Source of the DNA: Kutzneria kofuensis
GTDB lineage: Bacteria; Actinomycetota; Actinomycetes; Mycobacteriales; Pseudonocardiaceae
Direction of reading: 5' to 3'
NCBI RefSeq assembly: GCF_014203355.1
Contig: NZ_JACHIR010000005.1
Span: 1-64,000 of the forward strand
DNA length: 64,000 nt
Shown here piece after piece: positions 16,516 through 25,318 of the stretch. The position numbers and the translations under genes were made by a program. The first letter of the stretch is position 1. Each line of letters opens with the position of its first letter. Below the pieces are notes generated by a model. It was given only the letters and a program-made list of their open reading frames with translations, was not told the DNA's origin and did not search any database.

Positions 16516-17196
16516 CTATTTCCGTATTTTCCGCGACAGCCAGGATTTCGACCCGTTCCCCGCGCCGGCCTCGACCGGCAGCCGGTCGTCCCGAAGGTCC
16601 TCCAGGGCAGCCGTGATGAGCACCCGCAACGCCTCCGCGGCCGTCGCACTGGCCATCGACGGCCGCTTCTCCCGCTCCGCGGCCTGTGCCGGAGTGAACG
16701 GAATATGCACGAAGCCGCCGCGCAGCCGGGGGAACTCGGTGGCGATCAGGTGGGCGAGGCCGTAGGCGATGTGGTTGCACAGAAATGTGCCGGCGGTATG
16801 GGAGATCGTCGCCGGAATGCCGGCCTCCTGGATCGCCGCGACACAGCGCTTGATCGGCAGGGTGGTGAAGTACGCGGTGGGGCCGTCCGGCACGATTGGC
16901 GTGTCGGTCCGCTGGTTGCCCGCGTTGTCCGCACCGATGGCGTCGTCCAGGTTGATCGCCACCCGCTCGACGGTGATGTCGGGACGGCTGCCGCCCTGGC
17001 CGGTGGCGACAACGAGATCGGGCTCCGTCCCCACGATCGCCCTCCGCAGCGCCGTGATGGCGTCACCGAAGACACAGGGCAGCTCGACGGTGTCCAGGTC
17101 CGCGCCCGGAGGTGGCTCGGCCACCACCAGCCGAACGGCTTCCAGCGAGGAGCTGAGCACGTTTCGACCGAACGGACCCACCGACGTCAGTAGCAC
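16516..17196 (-). CDS. pyroglutamyl-peptidase I-like cysteine peptidase (family C15)
   Basis: The protein is 226 residues from the GTG at 17196. The C15 triad is recognisable: Glu near 77 in ITVERVAINLDDA, Cys near 140 in HTAGTFLCNHIAYGL and His near 163 in GGFVHIPFTPAQ. The N-terminal motif reads TSVGPFG instead of the common TGFxPFxG. The spacing of GAGGAGGGG upstream would also suit a start at ATT 17202. Family enzymes remove N-terminal pyroglutamate. Its presence inside a peptide-type cluster suggests trimming or editing of a peptide intermediate, but a role outside the pathway is possible. Confidence 0.85.
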   Translation of the reverse strand: MLLTSVGPFGRNVLSSSLEAVRLVVAEPPPGADLDTVELPCVFGDAITALRRAIVGTEPDLVVATGQGGSRPDITVERVAINLDDAIGADNAGNQRTDTPIVPDGPTAYFTTLPIKRCVAAIQEAGIPATISHTAGTFLCNHIAYGLAHLIATEFPRLRGGFVHIPFTPAQAAEREKRPSMASATAAEALRVLITAALEDLRDDRLPVEAGAGNGSKSWLSRKIRK

Positions 17197-17266
17197 ACGA
17201 ATGACGATCCCCTCCTCTGCTTTCCCTCCGAAGTCCTCATGGACTCCACCGCGGTGTCGCCGGCGA

Positions 17267-18598
17267 TCAACGGATCCCGCTGAGCTCGTACCGGTTGGCC
17301 GGCCGTGCGAGCCCGTAGTGATCCCGCACGGTGCGGCCGGCGTACTCCGTCCGGAAGAGTCCACGCTGCTGGAGAACGGGCACTACGTCGTCCACGAAGG
17401 ACTCCAGACCGGACGGCAGCACCGGCGGCATGACGTTGAACCCATCGGCCGCGCCGGCCGTGAACCATTCCGTGATCACGTCCGCGATCCGAGTCGGCGT
17501 GCCCGCGACGGTGAGATGCCCGCGGCCGCCTCCCAGCCTGCCGATCAGCCCGCGCACGGTCAACTTCTCCCGGCGGGCCATCTCGACGATCACCGTGAAC
17601 CGGCTCTTGCCCCCCTCGACCTGATCCTCGGTCGCGATGTGGTCGGGCAGTTCCTCGTCCAGGCGCAGGTCCTCCGGCGCGACCTTGAGCATCCCTGACA
17701 GCTGCTCGATCGCGTACTCCGGACGGATCAGCCGATCGAGTTCGGCGTCCAACGCGTCGGCTTCGGCCTGGGTGCGGCCGATGGTGGGCACGATGCCGGG
17801 CAGGATCTTCACCGTGTCCGGGTCACGGCCGAAAGCCGCCGCCCGTGCCTTCATGTCCGCGTAGAACGCCTGCGCGTCGGTGAGCGTCTGCTGCACGGTG
17901 AACACCGCGTCCGCGTGCCGGGCCGCGAAATCCCGTCCGTCCTCGGAGGACCCGGCCTGCACCAGCAGTGGATGTCCCTGTGGGCACCGCGGCACGTTCA
18001 GCGCCCCCGCGACCTTCACGTACGGGCCCTCGTGCTCCGGCGGATGCAGCCGGCTGTTGTCACCCCAGACGCCGTTCTCCTTGTCGGCCACGATGGTGTC
18101 GTCCTGCCAGCTGTCCCACAGCTTCCTGGACACCTCGACGAAGTCGTCGGCGCGGGCGTACCGGACACGGTGACCCGGCAACTCGTCCAGGCCGAAGTTC
18201 CGCGCGGCGCCGACGGTGGCGGTGGTGACGATGTTCCAGCCGGCCCGCCCGCCGCTGATGTGGTCGAGCGAGGCGAACCGCCGCGCCAGGTTGAACGGCT
18301 CGTTGTACGTGGTCGACGCGGTGGCGATCAGCCCGATGCGTTCGGTCGCGCCGGCCAGCACGGTGAGCAGCAGCGTCGGTTCCAGCGCGCACGTCGGGCG
18401 GCGGCCGATGTCGGTCCACAGCCCCGGTTGGTCGGCGAGGAACAGCGAGTCCATCTTGCCCCGCTCCGCCACCCGGGCCAGATGCTTGTAGTGCTCGATG
18501 TCGGTGTCCGCGAACGGGTCGCTCTCGTCGAGACGCCAGGCCGCCTCGTGATGACCGACGCTGCTCAGGAACGCGTTAAGGTGCAGTTTCCGATTCAC
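17267..18598 (-). CDS. LLM-class flavin-dependent monooxygenase (NtaA/SnaA/DszA type)
   Basis: The 443-residue luciferase-like TIM barrel is typical of the FMNH2-dependent NtaA/SnaA/SoxA group. Landmarks are HLNAFLSSVGHHEAAWR (N-terminus), FLADQPGLW, LEPTLLLTVLAGATERIGL, TTYNEPFNLARRFASLDHIS, GRAGWNIVTTA and HPLLVQAGSSEDGRDFAA. Relatives oxidise heteroatoms or cleave C-N/C-S bonds and need a separate FMN reductase, which is not seen here. The GTG at 18598 lies within the 3' end of the SGNH gene (23-nt overlap), so the two are translated together. It is presumably a tailoring oxidase; the substrate is unknown. Confidence 0.9.
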   Translation of the reverse strand: MNRKLHLNAFLSSVGHHEAAWRLDESDPFADTDIEHYKHLARVAERGKMDSLFLADQPGLWTDIGRRPTCALEPTLLLTVLAGATERIGLIATASTTYNEPFNLARRFASLDHISGGRAGWNIVTTATVGAARNFGLDELPGHRVRYARADDFVEVSRKLWDSWQDDTIVADKENGVWGDNSRLHPPEHEGPYVKVAGALNVPRCPQGHPLLVQAGSSEDGRDFAARHADAVFTVQQTLTDAQAFYADMKARAAAFGRDPDTVKILPGIVPTIGRTQAEADALDAELDRLIRPEYAIEQLSGMLKVAPEDLRLDEELPDHIATEDQVEGGKSRFTVIVEMARREKLTVRGLIGRLGGGRGHLTVAGTPTRIADVITEWFTAGAADGFNVMPPVLPSGLESFVDDVVPVLQQRGLFRTEYAGRTVRDHYGLARPANRYELSGIR

Positions 18599-20513
18599 CG
18601 ATCTCCTCCAGTAGCGCCAGTTCGGTGCGGTACTCGGCGGTGTCATCCGCGCCGCCCGGTTCCAGCGCCGCGTACTTCTCGTGCACCGCCCGCAACCGGG
18701 CCATCGTGTCGAGCAGGGCGAGGGCGTGCGTCTCGGTCGTGACGTCCCCGTGCCGCCGGGCGATCACCAGCGCGCAGAACAGCCCTTCGACGATCTTCTC
18801 CATCTCCCATTCCGGATAACACATGCCGGGACGGGAATGGGTGCCGAACCGGAAGGCCTCGCGGAGGTACCAGTACTTCACGGTGACGATGCGATCCGCC
18901 CGGCAGTCGTTGAAGATCTCCCGCTTCTCGGCCAGCTGGGCTCGCACCTTGGCCAGGATCCGCCGAGCGTGCTCGGGGTCGGTCGCCGGCACGCGCGGCG
19001 GGGGCACGGTGAGCCCCGGCAGCAGACGGTGCTGGTAGCGCGTGGAGTCCAGCGGCCACTGCCCGCGCACCGACTCGGGCAGCCCCCCGACGCCCCACTG
19101 CTCGGCGGCGTGGGCGTAGTCCCGCAGCAGCCGGTCGAGGTACAACTCGGGGAACCGGCCGACCTCCCAGCCGTGCTCGGGCAACCACGCGCGGAGGTCG
19201 TCCCGACAGGTCACCAGCGGATGCCTCGCGGCGAAGCGGAACAGGTTGCGCACGCCGGCCCGCACGCCCTGGTCGGCAGCGGGACGGCCCGGATCCTCCT
19301 CGCCGTCCAGCAACGCCGACGCTGCCTTGCGGACCTCCGCGGCGTCCACATCCTGGTCGATTGCGAAGTGCGCCAGCATGGTCGCGGGAAAGTCCAGGCT
19401 GGCGTCGGGGCTCGGATGCACGCACACGTAGCCGCTGTCCGGCTCGGCGGTGCCGGCTGCGGGGAGAAGCTGCACCAAGGGCCTGATCACCGAGGCAATC
19501 GCGCGATGGGCCGAGGGCGTCGGGTGGCAGTAGTCGACGAAGTCGGCCGCGGTGAGCACTGTGGCCAGATCGACCACGTCGACGTGCGAGTGCCGGGACA
19601 GCGCGGCGAGTTCGGCGCGGTAGGCGGACTTGACGCGGTACAGGTTGATGTCCCGCTCGGTGGCCAGCGTCGCATAGTCCTCGGCCTGGTCATGCCTGCC
19701 GCGGGCGGACAGCATCCTACCCAGGTTGTGGGCGGCCACCGCGCCGGCCGCGCCCGGGGAGTCGGCCAGTGCCTTGGCGAGGGCCAGCGGCTCCTCGCCT
19801 CCGACCGACTCGTCGAGCATCACCGCCAGGTTGTTCACGGCGACGGAGCGAACGGGATCGGACCGGTCCAGCAGTGCTCGGTACTGGCGGACGGCATCGT
19901 CGAGCCGGCCACCTTCATGGGCGGCGAGGGCGGCGACCAGTGCCCGCGACCGGTCGGTGGTCCCGGCGAGGCGGTCGGCCACCGCGGTGCGCAGGCCGAC
20001 CATGCTGAAGAAGGGCCCGTTGGCCCCCATCAGCGCCGCCGGAAAACCGCGATTGGCAATGGGATTGACGACGATCACCCGTGCTCCCCGGCGGCCGGCG
20101 ACGCGCACGATCGACTCGACGTTGGCGCGGAAGTCCCGTGGTGTGGTCGCCACGTCGGATTCCTCGGGGCGATCACTGAACAGGATGTGGTCGCCGCGCT
20201 CGATGGGGGTGAACAGGACCGGCCCTCTTCCCGCGCCGCGCCGGGCGGTGTCCAGCCACCGCCGATAGGTTCCCTTGTAGACGGAACGAGACGCGTCGGT
20301 GTTGCCCAGGTAGACGATGACCACGTCCCACCGCCGGCCGGCGAGGCCGCGTCGGTAGTACCTGGCCGCGTCGGCACTGGTGAAGCCGGGCACGGCATGG
20401 TTCTCGATCCGATGCTCGCCGCCGAGCAGCCGATGCAGCACGGACGGATACACCGCCTGTGCCGGCCCGAGCCCGGCACTGCACGAATCGCCCAACACCA
20501 GCAGCCGCACCAC
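18576..20513 (-). CDS. SGNH/GDSL hydrolase-domain protein with a long C-terminal region
   Basis: The 645-residue protein begins with an SGNH fold: LVLGDSCSAGLG (nucleophile Ser), VYLGNTDASRSV (Gly/Asn block) and, near residue 340, DYCHPTPSAH holding the catalytic Asp-His pair. An insert from 200 to 300 looks like TPR-type helices (AVNNLAVMLDES, AHNLGRMLSARGRHDQAEDYA). The last 290 residues, ending near LLDTMARLRAVHEKY, match nothing I know. There is no signal peptide. SGNH genes accompany carbamoyltransferase/SxtJ modules elsewhere. Possible activities are deacylation or acyl transfer. GTG 20513 follows a GGAGGT site. Confidence 0.8.
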   Translation of the reverse strand: MVRLLVLGDSCSAGLGPAQAVYPSVLHRLLGGEHRIENHAVPGFTSADAARYYRRGLAGRRWDVVIVYLGNTDASRSVYKGTYRRWLDTARRGAGRGPVLFTPIERGDHILFSDRPEESDVATTPRDFRANVESIVRVAGRRGARVIVVNPIANRGFPAALMGANGPFFSMVGLRTAVADRLAGTTDRSRALVAALAAHEGGRLDDAVRQYRALLDRSDPVRSVAVNNLAVMLDESVGGEEPLALAKALADSPGAAGAVAAHNLGRMLSARGRHDQAEDYATLATERDINLYRVKSAYRAELAALSRHSHVDVVDLATVLTAADFVDYCHPTPSAHRAIASVIRPLVQLLPAAGTAEPDSGYVCVHPSPDASLDFPATMLAHFAIDQDVDAAEVRKAASALLDGEEDPGRPAADQGVRAGVRNLFRFAARHPLVTCRDDLRAWLPEHGWEVGRFPELYLDRLLRDYAHAAEQWGVGGLPESVRGQWPLDSTRYQHRLLPGLTVPPPRVPATDPEHARRILAKVRAQLAEKREIFNDCRADRIVTVKYWYLREAFRFGTHSRPGMCYPEWEMEKIVEGLFCALVIARRHGDVTTETHALALLDTMARLRAVHEKYAALEPGGADDTAEYRTELALLEEIGESETAP

Positions 20514-20549
20514 ACACCTCCATGCCGTCAGTACCGTGGGACGCCGACC

Positions 20550-21299
20550 TCAGCCCTCCCAGCGGAGGTAGGTCGTCTTCGCCCGGCCGGGCAGGACGAA
20601 TCGCACCGCGCCGCGATCCAGCCCCAGCGCGTCGCGCAGCGCCGCGGTCTCCCCCGGCCAGCCCCGGTGCGCGAGCTCGTCGAACGCCAGGATGCTGCCC
20701 TTCGTCAGGTAGGGCGTGATGGCGCTCAGCACCTCCTTGGTCGGCGCGTAGAGGTCGACGTCGAAGTAGGCCAGGGCAATCACTGTCTGCTCGTTGGCGT
20801 CCAGGTACTCCCGCACGGTCTTCGCGGCGTCACCCGCCACCAGGCGGACCGGCGGCTTGCCGGAACCGTCGCCGGTCCGCGCCGCCAGCACCTCTCGCAG
20901 ATGGTCGAGGAAGGACGGCGGCAGCGCGAACTTGTCAGGATGCTCGGCCAGGTCCTGGCGGTCCATGTCGGTGGCGCCGGTGAAGCCGCTGAAGGTGTCG
21001 AAGCCGACGATCTCCCGATGCGTGTTGTGCGGCTCGTAGATCTCGCGCAGCTCGGCCAGGATCGCCAGGTGCCGCCCCTGCAGGACGCCGAACTCCAGCA
21101 TCGCGCCGGGGATCTCCATCGCCATCCGGTACAGCGCGTCCATGGCCAGGATGTCCACCAGCGGCCGCCGCCGCAGGTACAGCGCCATCGTGTCGACCAG
21201 GTCCTCGGCGTCGATCGGGGAGTCGGCCAGCAACCGCGCCAGCCGGAGCCGAGTCCGCTGGTCGTGGTCCAGCTCGTCGATCGAGTCCATCGCGGTCAT
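20550..21299 (-). CDS. TylF/MycF-like SAM-dependent O-methyltransferase
   Basis: The 249-residue protein matches the TylF-type macrocin O-methyltransferase family: AMEIPGAMLEFGVLQGRHLAIL (SAM motif I), EIVGFDTFSGFTGA, VRLVAGDAAKTV, ALAYFDVDLYAPTKEVLSAI (metal-binding Asp) and GSILAFDELAHRGWPGE. These enzymes methylate a hydroxyl, often of a sugar, with Mg2+. In this cluster the acceptor could be a hydroxyl or phenol on the scaffold. The ATG at 21299 is preceded by GAGGAG with good spacing. It follows the ATP-grasp gene by 34 nt. Confidence 0.9.
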   Translation of the reverse strand: MTAMDSIDELDHDQRTRLRLARLLADSPIDAEDLVDTMALYLRRRPLVDILAMDALYRMAMEIPGAMLEFGVLQGRHLAILAELREIYEPHNTHREIVGFDTFSGFTGATDMDRQDLAEHPDKFALPPSFLDHLREVLAARTGDGSGKPPVRLVAGDAAKTVREYLDANEQTVIALAYFDVDLYAPTKEVLSAITPYLTKGSILAFDELAHRGWPGETAALRDALGLDRGAVRFVLPGRAKTTYLRWEG

Positions 21300-21333
21300 A
21301 CCAGCTCCTCGTTCCGTCGCACCGAAATCCGGC

Positions 21334-22572
21334 TCACGCGGCGTCCGCCGTGAACGGCGCCCCGGCGTGCATCCGTTCCACCGCAGCCACTACATCGTCG
21401 ATCGCCCGTTCGCAGTCCTCGACGGAATCGCCGTGCACCGCGGCGAACCCGACGCCGACGGTCGACGCCACCGCCATGTCGCGCATCGGCTCGCCCCGAC
21501 CGACGCGCATGATCACTGTGTTGACGCCGGGAATCCGGCGGATCTCGTCCGGGTCGACCTGGTTCACCCGGCCCGGAGCAGTGGGCAGGAAGGTCCACCC
21601 GTGGGTGAGCTCGCGTTCTCCCGCGCCGCGCGGGATGCGATCGCCGGTGATGACGCGGGCGCTGGCCGCGTACATGTCCACACCGATCACACGCTCGCTC
21701 ATCATCCCGACGATGCCGCCCGCCGGCCGGCACGCCAGTTCGCTGGCCACAAAGGCGCCGGGACCGCCGAACACCTCGAAGTGGAACACGCCCCGGTCGA
21801 GGCCCAACGCACGGAGCGCGCGGCGGGTGAGGTCTGCGGCCTCGGTGTACAGCTCCCGGTGGCGGGCCGGGGTGTAGGTGATGGAGCGGCTCGGCCGGCC
21901 GGACTTCGTGCACAGCAACGGCTCGCAGTACCGGGAGACCATGAAGGCCCACAGCTCGTCGCGCTCGACGACGCCGTCGAAGTGCCACTCCGGGCCGTCC
22001 ACGAACTGCTCGACCAGCACCCTGCCACCGTCGTCCACCGCCGACGCCGCCCGGTGCAGCCCGCCGACGTCCCGTACCACCGAGACGGACTTGCTCGCGC
22101 CGCCGGCCAATGGCTTGACCACGAGCGGAAAGTGCAGGTCCGACGCGGCCAACACCCGTTCGGCGTCCAGTCGCGTGCCGATGCCCGTGGGCGCCACGTG
22201 CCAGTCGGCGGTGGGAATGCCGGCGAGGTTCCAGGCGGTCTTCTGGACGGCCTTGTCCCGGCAGGCCAGAGCCTGTCGCGGGGACACCGACCTGGCGCCG
22301 ATCAGATGGCCGAGCACCGCGGTCGCGACCACCGCCCATTCGGTGGTGGTGACGACCGCGTCCACCGGTCGCGGCGGACTGAGGTGGTGCAGGGCCGACC
22401 ACAGCGAGTCCACCTTCGTATAGGAATCCACCGCACATGCGCGGTCGATCTGGTCACCGAGGTCGAACACGCGCTGCCGGTGCGCGCTCTCGTAGAGCAC
22501 AGTGATTTCGTGCCCGTCCGCGCGGAGTCCGCGCACCACCTCTTTTCGGGGTCCAACCAGCACGACATGCAT
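21334..22572 (-). CDS. ATP-grasp ligase (amino-acid/peptide ligase type)
   Basis: The 412-residue ATP-grasp enzyme begins with a Rossmann-like pre-ATP-grasp domain (VVLVGPRKEVVRGLRADG). The central domain has the nucleotide-binding FPLVVKPLAGGASKSVSVV and VLVEQFVDGPEWHFDGVV. Mg2+ ligands appear in FHFEVFG and VASELACRPAGG. It belongs with carboxylate-amine ligases that activate an acid as acyl phosphate and join it to an amine. In a peptide pathway it could extend the crosslinked core by one residue or join two building blocks. It is the first biosynthetic gene after the regulator, 104 nt downstream of it. Confidence 0.9.
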   Translation of the reverse strand: MHVVLVGPRKEVVRGLRADGHEITVLYESAHRQRVFDLGDQIDRACAVDSYTKVDSLWSALHHLSPPRPVDAVVTTTEWAVVATAVLGHLIGARSVSPRQALACRDKAVQKTAWNLAGIPTADWHVAPTGIGTRLDAERVLAASDLHFPLVVKPLAGGASKSVSVVRDVGGLHRAASAVDDGGRVLVEQFVDGPEWHFDGVVERDELWAFMVSRYCEPLLCTKSGRPSRSITYTPARHRELYTEAADLTRRALRALGLDRGVFHFEVFGGPGAFVASELACRPAGGIVGMMSERVIGVDMYAASARVITGDRIPRGAGERELTHGWTFLPTAPGRVNQVDPDEIRRIPGVNTVIMRVGRGEPMRDMAVASTVGVGFAAVHGDSVEDCERAIDDVVAAVERMHAGAPFTADAA

Positions 22573-22676
22573 GGGTCGCCTCCGATTCGGCCGGATGCCG
22601 CGTTCAGCTTGGATTCGATCCAGACTTCGCCGGAAACCGATACTGGCGCAAAGAACCGCCGACCGCCACTGCCCGG

Positions 22677-23591
22677 TCAGCCGCCCGCCGGCATTTCCCG
22701 CGGTGTCTCGTCCGCGTGTTCCGCGATCCTTTCAGCGAACTCCCACCAGGTGTGCGCACAGTGCCGCGCCAGATCGGCCACGGAGTCCGCGCTGTGCCTC
22801 GGAACGGTCTCGATCAGTCGGTCCCACTCACGCACCTGAATTGAATGCAGGTCGAGCAGCCGCAGCAGGAATCGCCCGGTCTCGGTCATCCGGAACGACG
22901 GATCGTGCCGAAGCATCCGGTAGGTCGCCAGGTAGTCCACATCGACGCGATCCTGGCGCGGCCCGCCGGCCGGGCGGCGTTGCCGGGGCACGAACGGCTG
23001 TTCGGCGACGGCGGCGGCCGGCCGGGGAGCCGTGGACTCGCGCCGGGCCGCCCCGGCGGCCGGCATCCGCCTTGGCCGACCGTCGCGGCCGACACGGACC
23101 CGGGACTGAGGAATTTCCTCAGTCAGGCGTGCCCGCGCCGCGCCGACGGTCTTCGGGGACAGCCCGACCAGGCCGGCGATCCGCCGGTCCGACCACTCGG
23201 GGTGGGCCCGCACCAGCCGGGCGGCCGCCGCCGTGCGGTCGGCCAGGCTGAGCGGACGGCCGTGGGCGATGTTGGCCTGCACCCCCGCGAGGAACGCGGC
23301 CTCGTCGTCGCCGTCGAAGAACCGCGCGTCGATCGTCGTGCGCCCCAACTGCCTGGCCGTGTGGAGCCGGTGCAGGCCGTCGATCACCCGCATGGTCCGC
23401 CGGTGCACCAGGATCGGCGGCAGCGTGCCGTCCACCTCGGCCAGTGTGCGCGCGTGGTCCGCGTTGATCCCGTCAAGGCGGACGGATTCGCCGACGACCA
23501 GCATATCGATTGGCACCACTTGGATGGAATCGCTGTCGAACACCGTCGCAGCACCGTCGGTCAGCCCAAACACACTACGCCCCCCATCCAC
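22677..23591 (-). CDS. StrR/NovG-type pathway-specific activator (ParB-like domain plus HTH)
   Basis: The 304-residue protein starts with a ParB-like fold: VVPIDMLVVGESVRLDGINADH, then LPPILVHRRTMRVIDGLHRLHTA, as in StrR, NovG and related activators. A helix-turn-helix follows near 135-165 (SDRRIAGLVGLSPKTVGAARARL). A proline/arginine-rich linker leads to a C-terminal helical region (DYLATYRMLRHDPSF). StrR-type proteins activate their own antibiotic clusters at inverted-repeat sites. It is at the head of the minus-strand run and has its own promoter about 90 nt upstream. It is the likely master switch of the cluster. Confidence 0.9.
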   Translation of the reverse strand: MDGGRSVFGLTDGAATVFDSDSIQVVPIDMLVVGESVRLDGINADHARTLAEVDGTLPPILVHRRTMRVIDGLHRLHTARQLGRTTIDARFFDGDDEAAFLAGVQANIAHGRPLSLADRTAAAARLVRAHPEWSDRRIAGLVGLSPKTVGAARARLTEEIPQSRVRVGRDGRPRRMPAAGAARRESTAPRPAAAVAEQPFVPRQRRPAGGPRQDRVDVDYLATYRMLRHDPSFRMTETGRFLLRLLDLHSIQVREWDRLIETVPRHSADSVADLARHCAHTWWEFAERIAEHADETPREMPAGG

Positions 23592-23681
23592 AGTCCCCCA
23601 TGTTCGAGAAGATTCCTACGGTGGGACGTCGACCGCCCCACGCATCAGTCGCCGGTGAATTACACCAGCCTTGCCTCCTCG

Positions 23682-23709
23682 ATGTTAATCAACTACCGGT
23701 GCATGTCAA
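23682..23709 (-). promoter_or_regulatory. promoter for the StrR-type activator gene
   Basis: On the minus strand TTGACA (23709-23704), a 16-nt spacer and TAACAT (23687-23682) form a good promoter, about 90 nt ahead of the ATG at 23591. The surrounding 120 bp are noticeably more AT-rich than the genes. The remaining intergenic DNA, 23710-23949, between this gene and the MFS gene shows no ORF I can support. Confidence 0.6.
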
Positions 23710-23949
23710 CCCCATTGTCGGCGCCCACGAATGCGAAACTGTCTACATCATGAAATAGGCTCATTTCGGACCCGAGATCGACGCGGCATCGGATTGCCGC
23801 TTAGTCCGGTTTGTCAGTACTACGGCGGGCGCCTTTCGCTGGACCGCACGCACTTCACCCCAGTTCGGCGAGCCGCGGTCGACCGATCGGGGATTTCCGG
23901 CCCACCGAGCGGAGCGATCGCCTCGACGGCGTCTTCCCCGTCGAAGCAG

Positions 23950-25260
23950 TCACGGTCTGCCACCGGATTCGCCGCTCGGGGCCACCGCCGTGGCCGAGGA
24001 CGGTTCGGGAACGGCCGTCGTGGCCGGCGCGGGCGTGCCCTTTTTCAACTTCTGGCGATCGGTCACGCTGTGCGGCAGCCGCCGGACGGCGGACGATGCA
24101 AGCGGCGCCAGTGCCGCCACCGCGTAGAACAAGCCGGCAAACAGTGCCAGCTGGAATCCGCCGAACACGGCGGACAGTGGGCCGACCAGCAGCTGGCCGA
24201 CCGGAATCGCAATGTAGGACAACAAGTTGTCGAAGGAGGCGACTCGGGACAGCGTCTGTGTCGGCACGTGCTCCTGCAGGGACGTTTCCCAGCTGACGCC
24301 CAGAGCGGAGGAGCCGAGACCGCCGACGAAGGCGGCGGCTATCAGCCAGGGGGCGTTCAGCTGCAGGCCGAGTGCGATCAGCGGCAACGCGCCGATGACG
24401 CCCGCCAGCAGTCCGAAGCGGAGCAGCCGGCGGACGACCAGCCGGTACATGAGCACACCCATCAGCAGCAGGCCGACACCGCGGGCGCTGAGCACGAAAC
24501 CCCAGGTCTGCACCCCGCTGAGCTGTTTGGTCAGGTCCGGGCCGAGGATCTGCCAGCTGCCGGTCTGCACCATGTTGACGAAGCAGAACGCGACGGCCAC
24601 CGCCCACAGCCACGGCGTGCCGCGGAATTGAGTCCAGCCCTCGTGGATGTCCTTGAGGACGTTCGTCTTCCGCCGCGCGGCGACGTGTCCGGACAGCGGG
24701 AGCCGCGCCATGCAGACCGCGGCGACCAGGAAGCTCGCCGCGTCGCAGGCGATGGCCGGACCGCTGCCCAGAGCGACCACCAGGAGCCCGGACACGCTCG
24801 GGCCGAAGACCTTGGTCGCGTTGCGCATCGTGCCGAGCACCGAGTTCGCCTGCTGCATCTGGCTCTTCTCGACCAGTTCGGGCACGACGCCGCGCAGCGC
24901 GGGCTGGGTAAACGCGCTGAGCACGCCGTTGAGCAGCTCCAGCACGGAGACGGCGGCCAGTGAGTAGTGGCCGGTCAGCAGGATCACGGCGACCGCGCCC
25001 TGGGTCAGCGCCGAGCCGGCGTTGCTCAGGACGAGGACGGTCCGTCGGGAGAAGCGGTCCGCGGTCACGCCGCCGATGAGCAGGAACACCAGCAGCGGAA
25101 CCATCCGGGCGACCAGCACGACGCCGAGTTGGGTGGTGCTGTTCGACGCGTCGAGCACGGCGAACGCGAGCGCGACGGGCGCCATGGAACTGCCCAGCAG
25201 CGACACCGCCTGCCCGGTGAAGAACCAGAGGAAGGCCGGTCGTTTGAGAGGGGAACTCAC
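23950..25260 (-). CDS. MFS transporter (MFS_3/EntS-like exporter)
   Basis: The protein is about 436 residues with 12 predicted membrane segments. It begins with PAFLWFFTGQAVSLLGSSMAPVAL, has the MFS motif A variant GGVTADRFSRRTVLVLSN near 75, and has a long central loop (RKTNVLKDIHEGWTQFRGTP) between the two halves. This is the MFS_3 (enterobactin-exporter-like) pattern, commonly used for drug or siderophore export. The hydrophilic C-terminus is Ala/Pro rich. GTG 25260 gives the family's usual N-terminus; GTG 25281 is the alternative. It is divergent from an ArsR-like regulator across a palindromic operator and is presumably the exporter of the cluster product. Confidence 0.88.
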   Translation of the reverse strand: MSSPLKRPAFLWFFTGQAVSLLGSSMAPVALAFAVLDASNSTTQLGVVLVARMVPLLVFLLIGGVTADRFSRRTVLVLSNAGSALTQGAVAVILLTGHYSLAAVSVLELLNGVLSAFTQPALRGVVPELVEKSQMQQANSVLGTMRNATKVFGPSVSGLLVVALGSGPAIACDAASFLVAAVCMARLPLSGHVAARRKTNVLKDIHEGWTQFRGTPWLWAVAVAFCFVNMVQTGSWQILGPDLTKQLSGVQTWGFVLSARGVGLLLMGVLMYRLVVRRLLRFGLLAGVIGALPLIALGLQLNAPWLIAAAFVGGLGSSALGVSWETSLQEHVPTQTLSRVASFDNLLSYIAIPVGQLLVGPLSAVFGGFQLALFAGLFYAVAALAPLASSAVRRLPHSVTDRQKLKKGTPAPATTAVPEPSSATAVAPSGESGGRP

Positions 25261-25298
25261 TCGAGCGAGTCTGAGGATCACTCGCGGTGAACGCTATG

Positions 25299-25318
25299 CT
25301 TTCGCCTGGAGGCGAAAG
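25299..25318. promoter_or_regulatory. 20-bp palindromic operator between MFS and ArsR-like genes
   Basis: CTTTCGCCT-GG-AGGCGAAAG has perfect 9-bp arms. It lies directly against the ATG of the regulator at 25319, just after a TATGCT -10-like hexamer (25295-25300), and about 40 bp from the MFS start. Binding here would shut both divergent genes. It is probably the regulator's own site. Confidence 0.7.

Noticed and set aside
18681..21353. An 890-codon plus-strand open frame
   Set aside because: Opposite the SGNH and methyltransferase genes, with low-complexity composition and no domain. It is the complement of biased codons.
23814..23836. Possible second IS701 end (TTTGTCAGTACTACGG) resembling the left end at 7011-7030
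   Set aside because: The similarity covers only about ten bases and no transposase remnant or matching opposite end is near, so chance is likely.
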